From Methanomicrobia archaeon (GTDB lineage: Archaea > Methanobacteriota_B > Thermococci > Methanofastidiosales > B48-G16), in NCBI GenBank assembly GCA_023133315.1, contig JAGLWR010000083.1, positions 1 to 5,473 of the forward strand: DNA of 5,473 bases. The letters run 5' to 3'. Shown one piece after another: positions 1-4,732 of this stretch. The notes beneath the pieces are model-generated. The model searched no databases and had not been told where the DNA came from. It was given only the letters and a program-made list of their open reading frames with translations. Position numbers and translations under genes: made by a program. Every line of letters starts with the position of its first letter. Position 1 is the stretch's first letter.

Positions 1-699
1 GTAAAAGTTGAAATTTTACCAACAAAAGAAAAACAAAAGAGTTACCACTGCCCGAACTGCGGTGCTCCGATGGAAGGAAAGTCGGAAAAAGAGTTCTGCG
101 AATACTGTGGATGTGAAGTCGTTCTCGAAGGAAAGACATTCTATTACGAGAACCAACTCCTTTTAAAAGGTATTAAAAAAGATGGAACTCTGGATGAAAA
201 CGGGATTAGACTGGTATTAAAGAGTTTAAATAGGACTGTAGACAGGAAAATTAAAGGTTATTGTAGAAGAGATACAGAAAAATATTACAAGGAACAAATA
301 GAAAAATACTGGGGAGAACTCAAGAAAGTATCTCCCGAGGAAAGATACAGATTGTTCGGCGAAAAGGCAGGGTGGCTGATGATAGACGAAAAGTTTGACG
401 GTAAGGCCGGCTCGACATTCAGAGACGTGGATGCCATGTTCAGACCGACATCGTGGTGGCTCTGGTACAATTTGCCAAAGGGACAATACTCCGGAAAAGA
501 GTTTGCGAAGGAGTTCGGTAAAGGTAAAAGCAGCATTGAAAAAAATCCGGGTGTCAATGCTAAAAAACTTGCAGGAATCATAGCACCGACGGCAGTAGCC
601 CATTCCGGGAAATCCTGCGTATGTGCGTGCGTTCAGTGCGCCTGTGCATGCGCCTGCGTTTCCTGCGCCTGTGCATGCGCTGGAGGAGGCGGTTTCTGA
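1..699 (+). CDS. Zinc-ribbon protein with Cys-rich C-terminal tail, likely radical SAM substrate (5' partial)
   Basis: The frame is open from base 1, so the start lies upstream; 232 residues are visible and numbered from the first codon. The zinc ribbon is C17-P-N-C20 with C33-E-Y-C36 (C38 also near). The Met at base 70 falls inside this ribbon and is not the start. A charged middle region (about 45-120) leads into an aromatic, Gly-rich segment with SWWLWYNLPKGQYSG (about 151-165), which I do not recognise. The last 27 residues are extraordinary: ten Cys at 206, 208, 210, 213, 215, 217, 219, 222, 224 and 226, separated by Ala, Val, Gln or Ser, then AGGGGF and the stop. Such a tail directly before an RRE-bearing radical SAM enzyme suggests it is the modified core, with the folded part acting as leader or carrier. 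A metal-binding (metallothionein-like) tail is the alternative. No signal peptide or membrane segment is visible. The gene overlaps the next by one base (TGATG). Confidence is high that it is coding and moderate on role. Confidence 0.85.
   Translation, partial: VKVEILPTKEKQKSYHCPNCGAPMEGKSEKEFCEYCGCEVVLEGKTFYYENQLLLKGIKKDGTLDENGIRLVLKSLNRTVDRKIKGYCRRDTEKYYKEQIEKYWGELKKVSPEERYRLFGEKAGWLMIDEKFDGKAGSTFRDVDAMFRPTSWWLWYNLPKGQYSGKEFAKEFGKGKSSIEKNPGVNAKKLAGIIAPTAVAHSGKSCVCACVQCACACACVSCACACAGGGGF
637..681 (+). repeat. Tandem 27-bp repeat inside the Cys-rich tail
   Basis: The 17-base string TGCGCCTGTGCATGCGC occurs at 637-653 and again at 664-680, a 27-base (nine-codon) period. The repeat unit encodes CACACACVS, so the tail probably grew by in-frame duplication. 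The preceding CVCACVQ segment (616-636) looks like a diverged further copy. Confidence 0.8.
682..689 (+). promoter_or_regulatory. Shine-Dalgarno site (GGAGGAGG) for the radical SAM gene, inside the Gly codons of the preceding gene
   Basis: GGAGGAGG lies nine bases before the ATG at 699 and is the strongest ribosome-binding match in the window. It is formed by the Gly codons of the AGGGGF tail, so the same bases serve coding and initiation. It supports 699 rather than 621 as the start of the radical SAM gene. Confidence 0.85.
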
Positions 700-1952
700 T
701 GTTAAGAAAAACGTTGTTATTCGAGGAGGGAAAAATAAGGCTCAGCCTTAGAGAAGAGACTGGATTCTCTGTTTTGAACATAAATGGGGCGCATATACTT
801 TACCTGAACGAAACAGCATCAGAGTATGTAAAGTATATAATGGAAGAGAAATCTAGAGAAGAGATAGTTAAGCTCGTGACAAAGAGATACAAAGTTGCCG
901 GGGAAAAGGTAGAAAAAGATTATGAAAAAGTTTATTTCAACATTATAGCGTTGGCATCCTCAAAAGATCTCTGTCCTTTTTCTTCGCTTGGAATAGAAAG
1001 TGTGACTCCATTTTCCAAGGATTATGAACTTAAAGCACCTCACAGATTTGATCTTGCCATTACGTATCGGTGCAATAATGAGTGTATACACTGTTATGCA
1101 GCGTCGCCGCGAGAAACAGAAGAACTCGGTACAGAGGAATGGAAAAAAATTATTGATACCGTCTCAGAACTGAGTAACGCAATAATCTTTACGGGAGGCG
1201 AGCCCCTTTTAAGAGAGGACATAGTAGAGTTAGTAGCCTACAGTAAAAATCTCGTTACAGGACTCGTCACCAACGGCAGACTTCTCCCGAAATACATGGA
1301 CGATTTAGAAAAAGCTGAACTGGATCATGTACAGATAACGATAGAAGGATTCGAAAATGTTCATAATAAGATTACCGGGACGAACGCATGGAAGGAAACT
1401 GTAAAGGGAATAAAAAAGGCTCTGGATTCGTCAGTATTTACCTTAACAAATACTACATTGATGAAGTACAATTATAAGGATGTGGAGAAATTTATTGAGT
1501 TTTTGAGCAGTCTGGGACTGGAAAGGCTGGCTTTTAACTCCATTATATACTCGGGGAAGGCAAAAAAAGATTACGCTCTTTCTTTGGAGGATCTAAGAAT
1601 GACATTGGAAAAGATTATCGAGACCTGTGGCGAATTGGGTTTAGAGTTAGTATGGTACACCCCAACAAAAAGATGCGAGATAGATCCTGTAGAGTACGGA
1701 CTGGGATTGAAGGTATGTTCTGCAGCGAGGATTAATGTTACCGTAGAACCAAATGGAGACGTTATTCCCTGTCAGAGTTGGTTTGAACCGATGGGAAATA
1801 TTTTAAAAGATCCCTGGGATAGTATATGGAACTCAAAACTGGCAAAGTACATAAGAAACAGAGAGTATATACCAGAAAATTGTAAAGAATGTGAAAAATA
1901 TAAAAATAAAGAGTGTACTGCAGGGTGTCCTTTGGATATGTATTGTTATTAG
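699..1952 (+). CDS. Radical SAM/SPASM peptide maturase with N-terminal PqqD-like RRE domain
   Basis: The protein has 417 residues from ATG 699, which overlaps the upstream stop and has a strong Shine-Dalgarno site. An in-frame ATG at 621 would add 26 Arg/Leu-rich residues read out of frame from the Cys codons and is rejected. Residues 1-90 resemble PqqD/RRE domains (beta strands, then LNETASEYVKYI and SREEIVKLVTKRYKV), which bind leader peptides in RiPP pathways. The core has the SAM [4Fe-4S] motif C125-X3-C129-X2-C132 and TGGEP at 165-169. The SPASM domain for auxiliary Fe-S clusters has all seven expected Cys: C340-X12-G-X4-C358, then C395-X2-C398-X7-C406-X3-C410-X5-C416. The X7 spacing (usually X5) and very short last gap are slightly unusual; C326 is extra. 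By family it should reductively cleave SAM and perform radical chemistry on a peptide, such as thioether formation. The Cys-rich tail next door is the obvious substrate by inference. It should be cytoplasmic and oxygen-sensitive. Confidence 0.93.
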   Translation: MLRKTLLFEEGKIRLSLREETGFSVLNINGAHILYLNETASEYVKYIMEEKSREEIVKLVTKRYKVAGEKVEKDYEKVYFNIIALASSKDLCPFSSLGIESVTPFSKDYELKAPHRFDLAITYRCNNECIHCYAASPRETEELGTEEWKKIIDTVSELSNAIIFTGGEPLLREDIVELVAYSKNLVTGLVTNGRLLPKYMDDLEKAELDHVQITIEGFENVHNKITGTNAWKETVKGIKKALDSSVFTLTNTTLMKYNYKDVEKFIEFLSSLGLERLAFNSIIYSGKAKKDYALSLEDLRMTLEKIIETCGELGLELVWYTPTKRCEIDPVEYGLGLKVCSAARINVTVEPNGDVIPCQSWFEPMGNILKDPWDSIWNSKLAKYIRNREYIPENCKECEKYKNKECTAGCPLDMYCY

Positions 1953-1957
1953 GTGAT
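1951..1957 (+). promoter_or_regulatory. Shine-Dalgarno site over the radical SAM stop codon
   Basis: AGGTGAT begins within the TAG stop (1950-1952) and sits just before the ATG at 1961. It matches the archaeal 16S tail complement (AGGTGATC) and decides this start over an in-frame ATG at 1913 that would overlap the radical SAM gene by 40 bases. Confidence 0.75.
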
Positions 1958-1960
1958 TTT

Positions 1961-2485
1961 ATGAAGAAAACTAGAATTTTGGAGAAAATAGAATTGTTAA
2001 TCCCCGGATTCAGGGGATACAAGCAAAAAGAGCTTAGGAGAGAAGATGACAAACTCTTGAGAACAAGAATATGTGAAGAATTAAAAAATATAAAGAAAGA
2101 TTTTGAATACATGGAAGATGGAATCGAAAACATTGATGAGCTCAGAGAGTGCGAAAACGTAATCCAGCAGATTCAAAAATTGATTGACAAAATAGAGCAC
2201 GCAGACTACGGGTATGCTGGCTTTTTCGATCGAGTGCATATAGACGAAGAAGAACTGGATAAGATATACGAGCATGATGAAAAAATTCTAAGAAAAATAA
2301 AGGAAATAAAAGAGAGGGAAGACTCCAAAAAGGTCCTGAAAGACCTGAGAATTATAGAAGAAGAGTTTGAAAAAAGGGAAAGATTGACAATGGGCGAAGA
2401 ACCGGTAATGAATGAAGAAAGAGAAGAGAAGTTTGAGGGGAGGGAAGAAGAGGATGAAGAAAGAGAAGAACCAGAGGGTGAATAA
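1961..2485 (+). CDS. Charged coiled-coil protein with IPGFRGY/KELRR N-terminal motif, partner of SPFH protein
   Basis: The protein has 174 residues from ATG 1961, eight bases after the radical SAM stop. The N-terminus has LIPGFRGYKQKELRREDDKL (13-32), a motif I associate from memory with a small family of uncharacterised proteins encoded beside YdjI-type SPFH proteins. A predicted long helical region follows (about 33-80, heptad-like Leu/Ile with Glu/Lys), then an aromatic/Gly patch ADYGYAGFFD (81-90). A second helical stretch (about 95-142) ends in a strongly acidic low-complexity tail (about 145-174, mostly Glu). No signal peptide or membrane segment is visible. It occupies a place in the operon where some bacterial SPFH operons carry PspA, but it is shorter than PspA and I see no PspA sequence signature. 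A structural or adaptor role at the membrane surface is inference only. It abuts the next gene with no gap. Confidence 0.88.
   Translation: MKKTRILEKIELLIPGFRGYKQKELRREDDKLLRTRICEELKNIKKDFEYMEDGIENIDELRECENVIQQIQKLIDKIEHADYGYAGFFDRVHIDEEELDKIYEHDEKILRKIKEIKEREDSKKVLKDLRIIEEEFEKRERLTMGEEPVMNEEREEKFEGREEEDEEREEPEGE
2474..2481 (+). promoter_or_regulatory. Shine-Dalgarno site for the SPFH gene, inside the acidic tail codons
   Basis: GAGGGTGA ends four bases before ATG 2486 and lies within the last codons (EGE) of the upstream gene. It supports 2486 as the start and translational coupling of the two genes. Confidence 0.65.
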
Positions 2486-3454
2486 ATGAGAGTTATAGAT
2501 TGGAGAACCATGGGAAATGACTTGGTTTATGCATACAGAGGAGAAGTAACGCTGGGAGATCAGTTAGTTGTCAGGGAAAATCAGCAGGCAGTATTTTTCA
2601 GGGATGGAAAAGCTTATGACGTTCTGGGTCCCGGGAGACATACTCTAACGACTTTGAACATCCCCTTGATTTTCAATGCATATAAGCTATTATTTCAGGG
2701 GAGAACGCCTTTCACGGCGGAAGTAGTTTTTGTGAACACTTCCAAAGTTGAGTTCAAGTTCGGAACAAAACAGATGGTAATGTTAAGGGACATGGTTCCG
2801 TGTGGAGCATTTGGCAGATGTTACGTTCAGATATCTGATCCGAAACTTTTTGTCATAGAGATCGTCGGAAACCTCGGCAAGTTTACCAAAGAAGATGTTA
2901 AGACGTTTGTGGAAGCATTTATCATCGAAAAATTCATTGACAATTTAGCCGAACAGACATCGTACAACGTTTATCAGCAGACCTCCGAAACGTCCCTCTT
3001 TATTAAGACAAGATTAAGAGGCGATTTTGGCAGGTTCGGAATTGATATGGTGGATCTGAAGATAGAAGGAGTAACGATCCCCGAAGAGTATAGAAACAAG
3101 CTGTTCTACCTGCAGAGAGGGGTCACAGCCGAACAATTAGTCGGAAAAGAGATAGCGGAAAAGTTCGCGGAGGCCATCAAAGAAACAAAGGGCGGAGGCG
3201 CCGCGATGGGCGCAGGTTTCATGGCAATACCATATGCAATGCAAGGGGTTTCGAATCTTTTGACGCCACAGGGTGCCGGAGTGGCTACAATACTCTGCCC
3301 AAAATGTGGATATCAGGTACCAAGAAGCTCAAAATTCTGCCAAAACTGCGGAAAAGAACTCTCCATGCCCACAACTAATTTAAAATGCAAAAAATGTGGA
3401 ACTGTAATACCAGCAGGCAGCAAGTTCTGTCCCAACTGCGGAGAAAAGTTTTAA
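2486..3454 (+). CDS. SPFH/Band-7 family protein (YdjI type) with two C-terminal zinc ribbons
   Basis: The 322-residue product begins at the ATG immediately after the upstream stop. The N-terminus VIDW...LVYAYRG, then LGDQLVVRENQQAVFFRDGK and VLGPGRHTLTTLNIP (26-60), is the hallmark of the SPFH subgroup often annotated 'virion core protein-like', which includes Bacillus subtilis YdjI of similar length. The SPFH body runs to about 215, with AEQLVGKEIAEKFAEAIKE (215-233) as an oligomerisation helix and a Gly/Ala-rich linker (236-270). Two zinc ribbons follow: C271/C274/C285/C288 and C301/C304/C315/C318. No transmembrane helix or signal peptide is seen. Members of this subgroup are thought to form oligomeric scaffolds at the cytoplasmic membrane face; in B. 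subtilis the YdjI operon also encodes PspA and a TPM-domain protein and is tied to membrane stress. Here it closes an operon with a radical SAM enzyme and its putative substrate, suggesting it positions that pair at the membrane. Family call is firm, role is inference. Confidence 0.93.
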   Translation: MRVIDWRTMGNDLVYAYRGEVTLGDQLVVRENQQAVFFRDGKAYDVLGPGRHTLTTLNIPLIFNAYKLLFQGRTPFTAEVVFVNTSKVEFKFGTKQMVMLRDMVPCGAFGRCYVQISDPKLFVIEIVGNLGKFTKEDVKTFVEAFIIEKFIDNLAEQTSYNVYQQTSETSLFIKTRLRGDFGRFGIDMVDLKIEGVTIPEEYRNKLFYLQRGVTAEQLVGKEIAEKFAEAIKETKGGGAAMGAGFMAIPYAMQGVSNLLTPQGAGVATILCPKCGYQVPRSSKFCQNCGKELSMPTTNLKCKKCGTVIPAGSKFCPNCGEKF

Positions 3455-3474
3455 TTTTTTTAATTTTCTTTTTT
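3455..3474 (+). terminator. T-run terminator of the four-gene operon
   Basis: Directly after the SPFH stop come T7, T4 and T6 runs broken only by AA and C, with no GC-rich hairpin. This is the usual archaeal intrinsic termination pattern. Confidence 0.75.
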
Positions 3475-3492
3475 AAGATTTTAAGTGTTAGG

Positions 3493-3500
3493 TTATAAAG
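3493..3500 (+). promoter_or_regulatory. Possible TATA box in the spacer
   Basis: TTATAAAG stands about 26 bases before an ATG at 3523, the same geometry as two other promoters in this window, so a leaderless transcript could start there. The frame (3523-3675, 50 codons, beginning MLLERFESGL) overlaps the minus-strand frame at 3591-3848 and is not convincing as a gene. A short inverted repeat (TTCGAG 3538-3543, CTCGAA 3556-3561) lies just downstream and could belong to a small RNA. The bases 3475-3590 otherwise hold nothing I recognise. Confidence 0.4.
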
Positions 3501-3569
3501 GTTTGTGGCAGATTTACACATCATGCTTTTAGAAAGGTTCGAGTCGGGATTGTCGCTCGAATTTACTGG

Positions 3570-3590
3570 TAAAAAATTTAATTGTTTAAT
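3570..3590 (-). terminator. T-rich stretch after the minus-strand 85-codon frame
   Basis: Read on the minus strand, the bases following the stop at 3591 are AT-rich and contain a T6 run (complement of 3571-3576). This is compatible with termination of minus-strand transcription, but the signal is weak. Confidence 0.35.
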
Positions 3591-3848
3591 TTATCCTATT
3601 TCTTCTTTTATCCATAAATTCTCATTCTTTACCCAATCTGCTACTATATGCTCGTATTCTTCCTTGATTTTATAAACATGGTCTCTTTCTGCGTGACTCC
3701 ATAAACTTTCAATTATATCCTCCTTTTCTATCGGTTTTCTTCTCATCTTCAAACCCGCTCTTGCTCCAGCAATATCTCGACCTGTTATTTTCTTATCTAT
3801 CCCCTCTGATGGTTTCCCTTTCGCAATCACATTCATTAGAAAAATCAC
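3591..3848 (-). CDS. Unrecognised 85-residue protein or C-terminal remnant of a gene
   Basis: I do not recognise this frame. From a GTG at 3848 it gives 85 residues; an ATG at 3836 would give 81. The frame is open further back to 3893, adding GALVQIDKEPATSKT before the GTG, and those residues look as protein-like as the rest, so this may be the tail of a broken longer gene. The sequence is soluble and charged (GKPSEGIDKKITGRD, then a helical ERDHVYKIKEEYEHI near the end), typical of real archaeal protein rather than antisense noise. No Shine-Dalgarno site precedes the GTG; a weak TATA-like ATAAATTA lies at about 3902-3909. It follows the small membrane protein gene in the same direction by about 64 bases. 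Function unknown. Confidence 0.45.
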   Translation of the reverse strand: MIFLMNVIAKGKPSEGIDKKITGRDIAGARAGLKMRRKPIEKEDIIESLWSHAERDHVYKIKEEYEHIVADWVKNENLWIKEEIG

Positions 3849-3912
3849 AGTTTTGCTCGTTGCAGGTTCTTTATCAATTTGTACGAGAGCCCCTAAAAGA
3901 ATAATTTATCGA

Positions 3913-4083
3913 TTAGGATTTTTTAATTCCCCTGCGGGATGTGGCTATTAAATATATTCCGAGAATAGTTATGATAATTGCAGCGGGTATAGTCCTCTCT
4001 CCTAATGTGTTGCCCTCTATCATTAAGACAGCTCCTGTTAATGCCAATAAAATTCCCAATACAAATAACACTTTTTGATTCAT
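3913..4083 (-). CDS. Small two-helix membrane protein (56 aa)
   Basis: This 56-residue frame starts MNQKVLFVLGILLALTGAVL and forms two hydrophobic helices, about residues 5-22 and 33-47. They are joined by a short polar loop IEGNTLGERT and followed by a basic end (TSRRGIKKS). The loop-helix layout predicts a hairpin with both termini on the same side, and the basic C-terminus favours the cytoplasm by the positive-inside rule. A good TATA box stands about 26 bases before the ATG with no Shine-Dalgarno site, as for a leaderless message. The clean alternation of hydrophobic spans and charged ends makes chance unlikely. No family recognised; function unknown. Confidence 0.7.
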   Translation of the reverse strand: MNQKVLFVLGILLALTGAVLMIEGNTLGERTIPAAIIITILGIYLIATSRRGIKKS

Positions 4084-4105
4084 ATAATTATATGAGGAGA
4101 ATTAG

Positions 4106-4113
4106 TTTATAAA
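4106..4113 (-). promoter_or_regulatory. TATA box of the small membrane protein gene
   Basis: TTTATAAA, preceded on the minus strand by the purine-rich AAGAAAAG (BRE-like), is centred about 26 bases before the ATG at 4083. Transcription should therefore begin at or next to the start codon, giving a leaderless mRNA. Confidence 0.65.
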
Positions 4114-4123
4114 CTTTTCTTAA

Positions 4124-4255
4124 TCACATAGAAGACTTAAGAGACAAAACAATGTATGCCCTGATTCTTTTTTTCTTCCGTTCCAAAAAAACATCCATAA
4201 ACTCCAACTTCCCATATACTACTGGAGGGTCTGGAGGATCGTTTTTAAGCTCCAT
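4124..4255 (-). CDS. Doubtful 43-residue hypothetical frame
   Basis: From ATG 4255 the frame gives 43 residues: a Pro-rich start (MELKNDPPDPPVVYGK), then EFMDVFLERKKKRIRAYIV and a TGA stop. It is open back to 4285, adding SFYTRRIVFV, which suggests either a remnant of a larger protein or a chance frame. Only a weak TATA-like TCTATAC (complement of about 4274-4280) precedes it, and there is no Shine-Dalgarno site. The residue mix looks protein-like, with no transmembrane span. Nothing is recognised. Apart from this frame the stretch 4114-4300 appears empty. Confidence 0.3.
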   Translation of the reverse strand: MELKNDPPDPPVVYGKLEFMDVFLERKKKRIRAYIVLSLKSSM

Positions 4256-4300
4256 TACAAAAACTATTCTCCGGGTATAGAAGGATCAAAGAGCAATAAA

Positions 4301-4315
4301 AGAAACCTATATAAA
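4301..4315 (+). promoter_or_regulatory. BRE/TATA promoter of the HTH gene
   Basis: AGAAACC (BRE-like, 4301-4307) followed by TATATAAA (4308-4315) is a strong archaeal promoter. Its centre is about 25 bases before the ATG at 4337, and no Shine-Dalgarno site is present, so the transcript should be leaderless. Confidence 0.75.
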
Positions 4316-4336
4316 AATCGAATGTTACAGTAGATC

Positions 4337-4732
4337 ATGGAATATGATCTTGATTATATTGACAAATGGATCGAGACAGACACGTTCGCAAGAAAATTGT
4401 TGAGAAAAAGTAATTTAACGGAGACGCAGTTGAAAGATTACGTTGCGTACGTGTGGAATAAAGATTCTGAGGATTCCGTAACGTACGAAAAGCTCGGAGA
4501 AAAGAGAGGAATTACCAAACAGGCTGTCTCGGATAATATACGACTTGCAAAGGAAAATATAGACAGAGCCGTAGCTACTATCTTACTTGGGATATATTCC
4601 AATATAATTCCTGTGGAACTCTCAGATATCTTGGTAGAACTTTTGATCTTGTCAAAAAAAGCCAAGGAAGGTGAAGAAGAGGTGTTCCTGGAGATTAGAA
4701 AAGAAATGCTGAAATTGATCAAGAAGATTTAG
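4337..4732 (+). CDS. Sigma-region-4-like helix-turn-helix protein
   Basis: The product has 131 residues and a leaderless ATG set by the upstream TATA box. An initial helix, LTETQLKDYVAYVW (27-40), leads to a helix-turn-helix TYEKLGEKRGITKQAVSDNI (49-68), the pattern of sigma-70 region 4 and related archaeal DNA-binding domains (also used by Tfx-like regulators), with ITKQAVSDNI as the recognition helix. After KENIDRAVATILLG the C-terminal half (about 85-131) is helical with hydrophobic stretches (IPVELSDILVELLIL) and may dimerise or sense a partner. It is small and acidic to neutral, with no membrane segment. It probably binds DNA as a local regulator, but targets are unknown; nothing ties it specifically to the upstream operon. 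Its last 14 bases overlap the convergent UPF0282 gene. Confidence 0.82.
   Translation: MEYDLDYIDKWIETDTFARKLLRKSNLTETQLKDYVAYVWNKDSEDSVTYEKLGEKRGITKQAVSDNIRLAKENIDRAVATILLGIYSNIIPVELSDILVELLILSKKAKEGEEEVFLEIRKEMLKLIKKI

Noticed and set aside
621..698. Upstream ATG extension of the radical SAM frame
   Set aside because: The extra 26 residues are an out-of-frame reading of the Cys-tail codons (Arg/Leu/Cys-rich), while ATG 699 has GGAGGAGG and a stop-start overlap.
578..781. Minus-strand Arg/His-rich frame
   Set aside because: It is the complement of the repetitive Cys/Ala codons; such a basic low-complexity product is a by-product of the repeat, and no promoter or ribosome site supports it.
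1961..2485. Identification of the coiled-coil protein as PspA
   Set aside because: The operon position is suggestive, but at 174 residues it is too short, and its IPGFRGY start and acidic tail are not PspA-like.
2206..2511. Minus-strand Ser-rich frame
   Set aside because: It is the complement of the Glu/Lys-rich coiled-coil gene; poly-Ser is the expected antisense reading of GAA/GAG runs.
3537..3561. tRNA-like T-loop (GGTTCGAGTC)
   Set aside because: The flanking bases do not form the five-pair T stem, and no anticodon or acceptor arms are found around it; only a six-base inverted repeat remains.
3475..4336. CRISPR array, insertion sequence ends or att site in the gene-poor region
   Set aside because: I saw no regularly spaced repeats, terminal inverted repeats, transposase sequence or tRNA gene in this stretch.
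4438..4722. Minus-strand frame opposite the HTH gene
   Set aside because: It is antisense to a clear helix-turn-helix protein with its own promoter; it is Ser/Ile-rich and has no start signals.
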